64,000 nucleotides of DNA from contig JADNYJ010000009.1 of the NCBI GenBank assembly GCA_015501075.1, positions 372,001-436,000 of the forward strand. The letters run 5' to 3'. Under the pieces are notes generated by a model. That model did no database searches. It saw nothing but the letters and a program-made list of their open reading frames with translations, and had not been told where the DNA came from. Shown here in pieces: positions 22,636 to 33,700 of the stretch. Origin of the DNA: Gymnopilus junonius. Its lineage: Eukaryota > Basidiomycota > Agaricomycetes > Agaricales > Galerinaceae. The position numbers and the translations under genes were made by a program. Numbering within the stretch: the first letter of the stretch is position 1; every line of letters starts with the position of its first letter.

Positions 22636-22972
22636 ATGGCGTCGCAAGATCGTTCCTCCCTTTCCCTCAACACCTCGGTGCGTATCATTCTCCTTCAATG
22701 TCGATTCTGCGCTCATGGCTTCCACAGTCTGCCGTGGTCTCTATTAGACAGGAGTCGTCTTCTCCGACAGATACCGGGCTTCGTCAGCTTTCATCATTTG
22801 AGACTGCCCAGGTCAAGTGTTCTCGGCCGCAAGTTCGGTCCTTGCGTATGTTTCCCCCTTGTCCTACCAGTCTGAGTGACTTATGCTCTGCGCAGAATCA
22901 ACTCAGGATATTCTACAGCACAAACACACGATGTCTGCAATTATTTTCTTTTTGAAGAAATGTCATTGCTGA
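22636..22972 (+). CDS. Hypothetical 78-aa protein, three exons
   Basis: Not recognised. Exons 22636-22677, 22728-22845 and 22896-22972 join in phase with two 50-base introns of normal form. The product starts MASQDRSSLSLNTS, is Ser/Gln-rich in the middle (SIRQESSSPTDTGLRQLSSF) and ends with a hydrophobic/Cys tail (MSAIIFFLKKCHC). An alternative donor after the residues ETAQ would skip 33 bases and change the tail. Good splice geometry is the main support; no homology is known to me. Confidence 0.3.
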
Positions 22973-23452
22973 TGATGTCTTCTCAGTGAAAGGATTGCAA
23001 ATGCCTTTGCAGGTTGAATTCGCTTACGTGCCCTGAGGTGCACGACTTTATCGCAACCACCTTACCTTCGACGATTTGGGAGCTTGCCCGCATCACCTCA
23101 GTTTACCTTGGATAGCATGTTATAGACATGTTAAGTATTATTTATAAAATCCAAAGTGTGGAACATATTTCAAAACTGTACAAATACACAAATGTTACCC
23201 GATGTTCAAAATGAAGATGGACACAACAAGCTAAGTCAATGAAAATTGGTTTGTTATTTGGGCGTGAACATTGCTGGAGACAGACATGAATCAATGAGTG
23301 ATATGATACTACTATGCAAATGGACGTAAGTAAAAGAGAGGAAGAAAATAATAATTTATTCCAAAAGAAAAGGTCAACCCTCAAAGCACTGCCCGGGTGC
23401 CTCAAGTATCGAAGGCAAGTGTGCATGAGGTCGTGCTCACTTCCCAAAGCGC
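22973..23452. other. Intergenic before the CBM19 gene 3' end
   Basis: The 480 bases are AT-rich and gene-free as far as I can see; the right part should be the 3' UTR of the minus-strand CBM19 gene. Confidence 0.35.
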
Positions 23453-25059
23453 TCAGGCTCCTGTGATCCCACCAGTGGCACCTGTTGCTTGGATGCGTGC
23501 AAGGGCATCGGCGGGATTCGCGCATGTGATGGATGTACCGGGCGAGTTGACGAGAGGTAAAGCAAAGCAAGCCGAAGAATTACACGGGGACAGCACGAAC
23601 TTGCCGTTCACACACTGAGCAAATGCCCCGTTAACACATGCATCTTCACCGGCTGAGACAGTGCCAAAGAATGGATGAGCAGGAACACATAACTTAGTTC
23701 CGGAACATGGACTCACCAGTGCAGGAAGAATCAGCAGAAAGGCCAGCGAATTTGGCGTTCAAGGCTTGAGCATCCTTGCCGTTCTGTAACTTGAAGCCTG
23801 AGGTATTCGATGATCCGGTGGCAGCAGAGGTGATGGAGTTGTCGGCAGTTGAGGGCTGCGAGGCACTCGGCTTAACGGCCTCAGAAGATGAGCTAGACCC
23901 AGAGGTTGAGCTGCCGGATCCAGTTAATCCTCCTGTAGCCCCAGTTGCAGCAATGCGTGCCTCGGCATCAGCAACGGTAGAGCAAGTGATAGAAGTACCT
24001 GGACTGTTGACGAGAGGGAGAGCGACACAAGTCTCTGGTGCTGCACCGCAGGGCTGAGTCACAAATTTTCCGCCAACGCACTGAGCGAAAGCAGTCCCAA
24101 CGCAGGCATCTTCACCGTCTAAACAAATAAAGGAGTCTATTAACAATCCAAAGATGCAAAACTCCTAGAATAAAACGCACCAGTACAAGGTGAATCGGCA
24201 GTCAGGCTGGCAAACTGGGCATTCAGCTTTTGGGCTGCCTGGCCATTCGCAAGATGGAAATCACCAGAACTGCTAGCGACAGTCGCAGCAGGGGCAGGTG
24301 CCGGTGACGTTGCGGGAGTCGCCTTGGTAGTAGCAGCCTGTTGGGCAACGGAAGTTGTAGCGGGCTCAGCTGCGGAAGCAGCGCCGCTACCACCAATGCC
24401 TGGGTTCGTGGTAAGGTCTGAAAGTTGAGTGCCATCTGTAATGGGACCGCTTGGATTCGCGGGGCAAGAGCCGAGAGGGTTGAGAGGGGCGTTATGACCG
24501 AATGGGATTGTTCCTGAACCACCAACGTTTATGTTCCCAACGAAAACATTCTGATTAGATCCAATGAATTGGCATTGGAACAATCCGTTGAGCTCTGGGT
24601 TTTGCGGCGCCTTTTGGCAGTATGGAATGGCGACCGAATTAGGCTAATTGAAAAGCGTCACGTCAGATAAGATAATGAAAAAAATTTCAGCCACGCACAC
24701 TATTGCGCGGCTGTTGGGCAAAGATTTGAGCCAGTGCGATCATTTGATTACTCTTGAGCTGCTTGCTCAGAATCATCAAACCGTCGGCGGCATCCTGTTG
24801 CTCACAAGGTCCGGCAGCAGCAAGCAGGGTGGTGAATGCGGTGACTGACAGGGGATTGCATTGTTGGCCTCCGCCCGCAGCAAGCTGCTCAAAGATCATC
24901 TCAGAAACCATTGAAGAGAACAAGATAAATACATACGCAGGCCTGTTCCCACTTGGCAGTAGAGTCAGCAATTGTCTGGGCAATTCGTTTGATAAGGATT
25001 GGGGAAGCGGAAGCTGAGGCGATAGCTAGGCCAAGGAAAGCAATGGAGAGTTTAACCAT
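23453..25059 (-). CDS. Secreted protein with two CBM19-type chitin-binding repeats
   Basis: Five exons (25059-24937, 24887-24699, 24643-24181, 24118-23717, 23652-23453) give 458 aa. A signal peptide opens the protein (MVKLSIAFLGLAIASASAS). The N-terminal domain (about residues 35-165) has four or more Cys and the segment QQCNPLSVTAFTTLLAAAG. A Thr/Ala/Pro-rich linker follows. Then come two similar modules containing GEDACV..AFAQCV.GKFV and ALPLVNSPGTSITC, the pattern of carbohydrate-binding module 19 seen at the C-terminus of fungal chitinases. Cell-wall or chitin association outside the cell is inferred; no catalytic domain is visible. The acceptor of exon 2 has an alternative 12 bases upstream (37-base intron); I chose the 49-base intron. 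Confidence 0.82.
23456..23795 (-). repeat. CBM19-type module, second copy (intron within)
   Basis: Spans from LQNGKDAQALNAKF to the C-terminal ATGATGG. Its intron (23716-23653) sits after DSSCT, the same residue and phase as in the first copy, which indicates duplication of a module together with its intron. Confidence 0.75.
23928..24259 (-). repeat. CBM19-type module, first copy (intron within)
   Basis: Spans the segment from LANGQAAQKLNAQF to the ATGATGG end. It contains the phase-1 intron 24180-24119 just after the residues DSPCT. The Cys pattern and the LPLVNSPGTSITC segment are shared with the second copy. Confidence 0.75.
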
Positions 25060-26470
25060 AGTCGAAAACTTTTGGAACAACTTGAAGAAGAAACGAGAAG
25101 AGAAGGAAGTTTGAATGAGCAGTAACTGGACTGGTCTTAACCGTGCAAGCACCGGGCTGGAGAAAGAAACGAGAAGAGAAAGAAAAGGTGAAGGGAATCT
25201 GGGCAGTGGTTCAAAGTTCAAGTTGTCAACCCTCTTATATATGGATTTCGGACGGGAACAATGAAGCATGGGAGGCCTCACGACTGGGGCCAAAGGCGGA
25301 AGGTGGTCCGTCATAGGCCGTCATCTCTATTCATCCATCCAACTCACGCCACAATTGGCAAAAGAGTGCAAGGTAGTGGGCCAGTTCCCCTAGTTACAAC
25401 AAGAGACCAATTGATTGTGTCCATTCTGCAAAGCGGGCCAGGATGGTAGATGGATCATGGCATTACAAGCAACACCGAGAAGGAGAAAGAGACAGTCATA
25501 TGATTTGCTTGAACTGGTTGTTCACCAAAAAAGGAAGGAGGTATTCACGCGGTGTCCGTTGCCACCCGTTGCTTGACGACCGAGTTAATGTTCCTTATCA
25601 GATCTCCCTTCGATCTTCACTAGTCAGCCGGTCATAGCCGAACTAGACTTGTTCCGTTCAAAGCCTTAGGCCTGGGCGCCAAGTCCCGTTTCTACAGCGT
25701 CTGAAAACCATTCAACCATCTTCAACCATCATCTTTAGCATCTCAATTTACGGTCAATCGCAGGCAAGCAGAGCATAAGACCAGATGGTGCTACTCTGGG
25801 TCTAGGTCCCCGCGAGGTTCGCTACAAAGCGTTGATCATGAACATCATGGTGAAAATTTGCATTGAAATATTGTACAGGATGCCCCATTGCATGGTTGAA
25901 AGATCTCTTTGTAGTCCCTGCACAATGGACATCGTGTTGCCCTGTAATGGTGGAATCAAATGAGGCTCCGAAGGAGAATGAATCTAGGCTGACCGCCAAA
26001 AACATAGCTCCACGTACTTTGAATCGTGAAACGAAGAATAAAGCCAACATTGACGAACGTCAAACTCGTTGTGCAAATATATGATCAAGGCAGTGAGTTG
26101 CATCGTGTACACCACTGAAGCATCTATCAAATAATCTCTGTCACAAAGGACCTGAGCTTCCTTAGAATCGAGGTCGATCCGACCTCGTCATTATGCTAGT
26201 GCCAGTACTGACAGTGCAGGCATAAATTTATGCAATGTAATAAAATTTGCATCTCATAAAAATTTGCTCGTCGGGACATCTTCCCAGTACAGTACTACAA
26301 CTTGAAGTGAGCTATCAACTGTTAGATCTCATCATTAGAAATCGTTACGATTGGATTATCAGTAGGTCGTGGTCCTATTTTAGTAGGGAGGGTAGCACTG
26401 AGCAAGGATAAGGTGGCACTGCGGATGGGATGGAGTCAAAAATCGCGGGGGAAGTTATTAAATGGAGCAG
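25060..26470. other. 1.4-kb stretch without a supported gene
   Basis: The left end should be the CBM19 gene promoter; a TATATA element lies near 25235-25242 (minus-strand sense), about 180 bases upstream of its ATG. The right end is the BTB gene 3' flank. Open frames up to about 80 codons on both strands have no consistent splice sites or recognisable product. Confidence 0.35.
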
Positions 26471-28045
26471 TTAATGAGACACGGGGGAGGTGTCACCCCC
26501 GGTCTCTAATCGAAACCAGTAAGGTATCATCTTCCATATCTTTTCTCGTTCTCGAGCGGCCCAGGCTTCCAGGGACTTTGCGCAAGCTTTGCACTCTGAG
26601 AATTCGGCGCTTTTGAGTTGTCCTAATTCCTCTGCGACATATAGAGGGTCATGGCAACCCCTCTCTCGGTCAAACAGATAGTGTTGTGTAGCAAGGTCCA
26701 CCAATTCCGTAAAATCTTTGCGACAGGCTGCAGCAGATACACATACGCCGCCGCCTGAATTTTTGCGGAAATGAGAATGAGTGGAGTGCTGCGGAGCAGA
26801 ACGAATGTACTGCCCACTCCCCATGCTCTGAATTAGTGTGGTAATAGTGATTTGGCTAGTCTCTTTGCCCAGGCACAGTTTCTGAGTGTCGACTGCAGAA
26901 AGCGGCGGGGGGGGAGGCGAACGATAAAGAGCGTCGTCTTCGTTGGGCTCAAATATTTGTGAGAATGAATGCCGTGAAAGGTCGTAGAAGGCAGCAGGAA
27001 GTAGAGTAGGTGCAATTACTTCACGAGCCAGGCTGATGACGCTCTAAAATCGTTTGAATATATCTCTATTCATTAGTAAGCGAACGAAAACACCTACAAA
27101 AGGGTGAGGATATCGGTGTTCCCTTCCCTCGCTTTCAAAACCTCGAGCTATGTCTTCCCTCAAATCCCATGTCCTCAGATCGGAGGGCCAAGCTTGGCTG
27201 AGGTGGGCTAGTGATTTGGCACGCAAAGAATCTATTAGATACTTTGTCGACAGACGCAGAATTCCCGAAACGACACGAAAATCATCTTCATCATTACTGC
27301 CAAAGCTGCTACGTGGTGGCCAAATATCATTAGATATGCTCTACGAGCTCAGCGCTAAACGGACGTACGGGCCATCATAAAGTGCAGTGAGCAGGTTGCC
27401 AACGTCCTCTGCTGAATCGTATAAATACACAACGGGCACCCTTCTTGATACAGAGCTCTTTCCTTCGGGCATGAGCATAGAGGAATCCAACCGAGAGGTT
27501 TCCGGGTGCGAAAGCATAACCATATCATGAAAGACCAGGGAGTGGCGCGCAAGTTGGGACATATGTACGCAGAACAGCGTGTTTTCCGCGCGACATATAA
27601 CGCTGCCGTCGTCGAACCACAAGTCTGTATGTCGTTTGACCTCTATCCCCGTCTCGGTATCAACAATCGAGGGAAAACCCCTTTCGTCCTTCTTGTGTGG
27701 GTTATAAGACAGGTTCGTGAGTTTAGTCTCTGGAGGGTTCGCCGAAAGTAGCGTTAGGCTTTCTTCAGATATGCCATGGCGCGAGGAGATCCTTGAGCTA
27801 ATGGTAGGCACGTTGCGCGTGGAAGTTGATGCGATGCTAGTGTCCGACCCGGACCTCCTGATTGTCGGGGTGGGTGGCACTGAGGTTCTCTTGAGGTTTG
27901 GTGAGGTTTCCTTTATCATAGCAGAGGAAAGAGTGGGGTATTGGGGTATATATCCTTCAACACCCCCAGGGTAACCAGCAGTGTTTAGTGTTTGAATTTC
28001 GAGGAATTCGTGCAAGAGCAAAAGGGATAACTTCCGAAATTGCAT
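26471..28045 (-). CDS. BTB/POZ domain protein of Agaricomycete type
   Basis: Three exons (28045-27369, 27305-27098, 27043-26471) give 485 aa. From about residue 138, DLWFDDGSVICRAENTLFCV and SQLARHSLVFHDMVML mark a BTB domain. It continues as VPVVYLYDSAEDVGNLLTAL and LRLSTKYLIDSLRAKSL, a pattern common in large mushroom BTB families. BTB domains dimerise and can be adaptors for Cullin-3 ligases; the target here is unknown. The C-terminal part includes CRKDFTELVDLATQHYLFDR and a Cys pair (ECKAC), also found in this family. A run of eight G at 26907-26914 encodes a Pro tract and is in frame. In-frame ATGs downstream (for instance at MIKETSP) are alternative starts. Confidence 0.75.
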
Positions 28046-28108
28046 GCTTTCTGATGTGAGCCGCGTGGCTGTCGATCAATGTAAACGCATCTAATCTTAT
28101 CTTATCAA
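28046..28108 (-). promoter_or_regulatory. Spacer with tandem GATAAG between DHODH stop and BTB start
   Basis: The 63-base spacer begins, two bases after the DHODH stop on the minus strand, with GATAAGATAAGATT (28106-28093). The same 14-mer lies in the same position between the LRR and Zap1-like genes. Confidence 0.4.
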
Positions 28109-29797
28109 CTATACAGGTCCGTCGTCCTTTGACGACTCTGCAAGCTTGTCCAACATCGCCTTCAACTCCTCAGCCTCCGAGATCAACTTCTGGATGCTCG
28201 CCTCCCTAGTTGGCTCCTTCCAACTTAATTTTTCCACCGCGTCACTGACGACCTGCTGCCAAGTTTTGCCTTCCTTGGCCAACTCTTCGACGACTTGGTC
28301 CTTTATCCGCCTGCATGACCCAGGACCGTCGTATGCGAATCCAGTATAGACTTGTACCATGGAAGCACCTGAACGGGCGTAATCGAGGGCGTCTTTTCCG
28401 GTCGTGATCCCTCCACAACCGATGATGGGGATGGAAGCAGGGAGTTCTCCGCGTAGAGTTTGAAGAGCCTTTAATGAAAAGGGTTTGATAGGTGGACCAG
28501 AAAGTCCGCCGACTTCTGCCTTGTTGGCTAGAAAGGAATCGTTTAAAAAGTTGCCCTATACATTTTATGCACATCAATCACTTACAACTCATGAGGCTCT
28601 CTGGCCGTTGAACCGTGGTATTGCTAACAATTACTCCGTCAATATTACTTTTGCGTATGACATCTGCAATGTCTTTTAGCTGGGACTCTTCTAGGTCAGG
28701 CGCTATCTTTAGAACGACTTTTGGTTTTCTTGATGTCAGAGCGGAAGGGGGCAAGTCATCTCGAGCCTTTGTGACATTCTGTAGAAGGTGTTCTAAGAGC
28801 TCCCGATTTTGCAAACCCCTGCAGGCCTATAAGCGACTTTCGATACAAGCTCCAGTTCACGTACCGTAAGCCGGGAGTATTGGGGCTTGAAACATTCACC
28901 ACCAGCACATCAGCATAAGGACCAAACGCCCGCACACCAGCTACAAAGTCGTCGACAGAGTCGGCCGGTGACTCTTTGTTCTTGCCCAGATTAATTGCAA
29001 GAACGGCATCACTTTGAAGAGCAGCCCGAGTGGGGGGTGGTCCAAAATCGGGGATTCGGTCACGAAGTCGGGAAAGGACGGTGAAATGTCCTTGGGAAGG
29101 GAACCCGTAGCGATTGATGACTGCATTGTCTTCCTCTAGGCGAAACACGCGTGGGCGAGGGTTCCCGGGCTATAAATGATAATCACGATGCGCTATATGA
29201 ACGAGATGACCTTGAGGACAAACCTGAGGTTTTGGAGTAACACTCCCAATTTCGACCCAACTGAAACCAAGAGCAAGTAGTCCTAAGTACAACTATTAGT
29301 AAAGGAAGCTCTGAAAGTCGCAAACGAACTGAACCATCGATAGCCTCTCCGTCCTTGTCAAAACCAGCAGCCAGACCAATCGGATTTGACATCTCTTCGC
29401 CCCACAGCTTGTAGTAGAATTAGCACATACGTCTGGACTACAGTCATAATTACTGTACCGAGCATTTTAACCGCGGGTCATCTTCCAATGGGTCCTTCGG
29501 CCCCAGACCAGCTCGTAAGGTCTTCACAGCGACTTTATGGCTCGTCTCGGCGTCCAAAACAGTCCGTAAAAAAGGAGTTAGGATGTATCTGTGCAGTGCT
29601 GACCGTGCATCAGAGTAATATACAGCAAATAATCCCGCAGATACTATGAACGCGGTGGCAACGAAAGCAGTTCGGACTGGTCGGGATTCAGCGGAACCAG
29701 ATGAAGTGAAGAGGTGACGATTAATGTAAGAATTGTTTGAGGATCGGAAAGATGTTCTCAGAAGTGTTCTAGGAATGCCATGGCGCATAACTGGCAT
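28109..29797 (-). CDS. URA9: Dihydroorotate dehydrogenase (quinone), mitochondrial
   Basis: Six exons (29797-29459, 29407-29335, 29282-29224, 29169-28865, 28818-28586, 28527-28109) encode 475 aa. It oxidises dihydroorotate to orotate in pyrimidine synthesis, passing electrons to ubiquinone. The N-terminus has a basic presequence ([17 protein letters not shown]) and a membrane segment ([17 protein letters not shown]), then the class-2 leader helix [13 protein letters not shown] and substrate motifs: [72 protein letters not shown] and [15 protein letters not shown]. The loop SSPNT contains the catalytic serine typical of class 2. The symbol follows the yeast-type class-2 name; fission yeast calls it ura3. 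Confidence 0.92.
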
Positions 29798-29973
29798 CCT
29801 GAATGGTGTTGCACCTTGTCTTGATACTGGAAATGCGGGGGTGCGTGCGGAATGATGTCTTCAGCGCGTTTGATGGGAAAAGAAAAGGTTTCTCAGGACT
29901 GATTACAATACTAAAATACATACACCATGTAAGTATAGGCCACATTGTACAACTGTGTGCAATAAGTTACAGA

Positions 29974-30455
29974 CTAACACTCCCGAAATCTCGCAACCGA
30001 AAGGATGAATGCCTGCACATCCTGACGCCAAGCCAAGAAAAGATCATACTCAATGCGAGAACCTGAGGCGCAGGTCATCATCCTCAAGTCAGTCGAGGCC
30101 TGGAGGGGGAAAATACGCGGTCCAGTCGGCTGCCTGCCTGCGATAGACGCGCTTCTGACGCTCTGCTTGAGAGTGGTGGGCGCGAAGAGATCCGAAAGGG
30201 ACTCGGATGAAGGAGTGATTACAAGGTTTGACACGTTTCCGCAGCGTGTTGAAGCCTTTTACGAAGCGTCTGAGAGGGGCTTGTCTTTGGGAGGTTATGT
30301 TGGTTAGCAAAAGCGGTGGAACCCATGCAGGACCCTCCATCGTGGCTAAAGGGCAGAGGGCATCATGAGCTATATGAGAACGCGTGGCTTTGATTCGGAA
30401 AGACATACGGATTATGACGTTCCTTGAACCACGAGATGGATTTTGCAAAGGGCAT
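29974..30455 (-). CDS. Hypothetical protein; exon junction or frame uncertain
   Basis: Exon 1 starts at the ATG 30455 (MPFAKSISWFKERHNP) and joins exon 2 across a good 63-base intron (ending CTTTAG) in phase. The frame then runs through TLRKRLQHAAETCQTL and hits a TAA at about 30222. An overlapping frame continues with protein-like sequence (DLFAPTTLKQSVRSASIAG, GPRIFPLQASTDLRMMTC, IEYDLFLAWRQDVQAFIL) to a TAG at 29974. Linking them needs either one extra base near 30221-30230 or a 62-base intron with a weak GAG acceptor. The second part looks coding. No family is recognised. Confidence 0.4.
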
Positions 30456-30725
30456 GCTGATGCTACGTGCCAGCACTGGAGAGTAGTTGGGGCGAGGAGT
30501 GAAACATGGCGCTGTTTAAATGCTATGCAAAGCGGGCCAGAAAATGACGGGCCACGACTTTGAGAGATGAGGACCGTGGCCAATATGTTAATGAGTTGAT
30601 TACCAAATCGGGATAGTGATAAACTCGGACAACTCCGACCAAAAAAATTTGTGTCGCTTGTTATAGCGCTCCCTTCGTCCTCCTTCCCATATCCTCTTCC
30701 TCTCCTCTCCGTAACGACCCCAGAG

Positions 30726-33700
30726 ATGGATGTAAGTCTTTATCCAACAAAATCACCTCCATCCATCTCGACTGATCTCGTTTTCTCTCTTCTCCTAGCC
30801 TAATTACGTCCAGTCCCTCCACAATTTTCTCCTCCAGACCACTTCTAATGATACGGCCCTCGTGAAAGCTGTCCGCCATTTTGTTTTCCTCTTTGGTCTA
30901 TTTCAGTCTCATTTTTATCTCTCTAGGCTACTGCTCAGCTCAACAAGGACTACTACAAGAACCCTGCATGTATTTCGGCCCTTGCCAGCATCCTCGCAAG
31001 CTCTCCAGAGATCCCCGTACGCCTTTTTCATCCCAGCTTTCTTTACAGCCTCGTTGACACTTAGCAGGTTCGCCAACTCGCTGCTGTAGAGCTTAGAAAA
31101 CGCGTCTCTCAAAACAGTGGAGGTCTCTGGACCCTTCTTCCTCAAAATGAACGCGAGGAGATCAAGGCCAAACTCCCTGATCTTATCTTGCAAGAGCAGA
31201 AGTGTGTTGCTTTCTCTCTCTGTTATACCGACTTCTGATCCCTTTCAGTCAACTTGTTCGTCATTCGGCCGCACGTGTTATTGCAGCCATCGCCAGCATC
31301 GAGATATCCCAAGGCACATGGAATCAGCTTCTTCCTTTTTTGCAGCAAACCTGCATTTCACCTCAAGTGACCCACCGTGAAGTCGGGTCTTTCATTCTTT
31401 TTACCGTACTCGAGAGCATTGTTGAGGGATTCCAATCTCATCTTCCCCACCTCTTTGAGCTGTTCAGCCGACTTCTCGATGACCCTGAGAGCATTGAAGT
31501 TCGGATAATAACTGTGAGGTGTGTAATTTTCTTAGTGCATAGTCACTACAGTTTCTCATTGTAAATTAGATCTCTTGGAGTCATCGCTCAGTATATCGAC
31601 TCCGACGATAAGGCTGAACTGGTGAGTTTGTCTATTGTAAACTTTGCCTAATAACTAATCGTACGGGATTATCTTAGAAAGCCTTCCAATCCCTTCTTCC
31701 TTCCATGATTCGAGTCATTGGTCAATCCGTGGAATCAGGCAATGAGACTGGAGCTAGGCAATTGTTTGATGTCTTGGAGACACTCCTCATTCTTGTGCGC
31801 CCTCTTTACTTACATTATTAAGTCGTCAAATCTGAAGTTCAAATTCTAGGAAGTACCCATTCTGGGCAAGCACATACCCGAGTTGGTGCAGTTCCTTCTG
31901 CAATGTGGTGCTAACCGCGGCTTCGACGGTGAACTGCGTGTTCTTGCCCTCAACGCCCTGAACTGGACTGTTCAATAGTGAGTAACTCCCAGCTTCCGCA
32001 AAATTACTGATCATTCATCTTTAATCAGCAAAAAATCCAAGGTGCAAAGTCAAAACCTTGCCGCACCCATTTTGCAGGGTCTCATGCCAATTACGGCCGA
32101 GGAAGAGCCCGAAGATGCTGACGATGACGCTCCTTCTAGAGTATGTGGAATCTACACCTTTAACTATCCAATCATCTCATTTGCTGCAATTAGTCTGCGC
32201 TCCGCATTGTCGATGGTCTCGCTACAAACTTACCTCCTACTCAAGTTTTCCCTCCTCTTTGGACCCTTGTTAACCAATTCTTCCAATCAGCTGATTCAAA
32301 CTTCCGTCGTGGTGCGATGCTTGCCTTGGGTGTTTGTGTCGAAGGCTGCAGCGAGTTCATGACCCCTCTCATGACCGATGTTTGGCCTATCATCGTGGCT
32401 GGCCTCAACGATTCCGATGCTAGTGTAAGGAAAGCAACCTGCGTCGCTGTCAGCTGCCTCTGCGAGTGGCTTGAAGAAGATTGTGCATCTAAGCATGCCG
32501 CCCTTGTTCCCGTAAGTTTTACTTAGCTTATCTTATTTCAGTTAGTCGATTCACTATCTATAACTCAAGGCCATTATGAACCTCATCAACGACCCTGCTA
32601 CCCAAAAGTCTGCTTGCACCGCTCTTGATGCTTTGCTCGAGATCTTGCAAGACAACATTGACCAATATCTCCAACTCATTATGGAGCGACTAGGGGGCCT
32701 ACTCGAATCTGCTCCTCTTTCCGTCAAGGCAGTTGTCACTGGTGCTATTGGAAGTGCCGCCCATGCCTCCAAGGATCGTTTCCTGCCTTACTTCCAGCCA
32801 ACCATGGGTGCTCTTTCCCACTTTTTGTCACTTACTGGTGAGGGTGAGGAAATTGAGTTACGCGGAATTACCATGGATGCCATAGGCACTTTCGCTGAAG
32901 CTGTTGGGAAGGATGTCTTCCGTCCTTACTTTGCGGATATGATGGCCCATGCTTTCCAGGGATGCGATATGGGCAGTGCAAGGCTCAGGGAATGCAGCTT
33001 CCTCTTATTTGGTGTGATGGCTCGCGTTTTCGGTGAAGAATTCGCACCTTACCTGGACCGTGTCGTGCCTCCTCTCCTCACCAGCTGTAAACAGGCTGAG
33101 CAAGGTGAAGAAGGACTTGAAGGTTAGTCTGCTAAACTTTTTGATATCTCTAAATGTTCATGACCTTGTAATCGTAGTTTCCATTGCCGAGGCCGCCTCT
33201 GCCTTTGCCTCTGGTTCCTCTCCTACTAATGCCATCCCTCTCGGCGAGGACGTAGACGTTAATGGCAACCCATCTGTCGAGGTTGAAGATATAGACCTCG
33301 ACAAGATGATGGACGTTAACAGTGCTATTGCGGTTGAGAAAGAAATTGCTGCTGACACTATCGGGACCCTCTTTTCTGCCACACGGATGCATTTCTTGCC
33401 CTACGTTGAGCCTTGCACTCTCGAGCTCATTGCTTTGCTTCCTCATTACTATGAGGGCATTAGGAAGAGCGCTACTGATTCCCTCTTGGAAATTGTCAGG
33501 ACGTTCTATGACCTTAGCGAACATGAAGACTGGGTTGCTGGTGCTAACTCTGTGAGTATATCATAGTTTAAGTGTCTTATCCTAAATTTAAATTCACATT
33601 TCTTTCAGCCAACTGTCTTGAACAGTCAAGTTGCGGAGCTTATCAACCATGCCCTCGTTCCTCTCCTTGAAATGTACGAGACCGAGGACAACAAGTAAGC

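Noticed and set aside
30089..30583. Minus-strand 164-codon ORF
   Set aside because: It runs straight through a good intron of the hypothetical gene at 29974-30455 in another frame and has no recognisable content.
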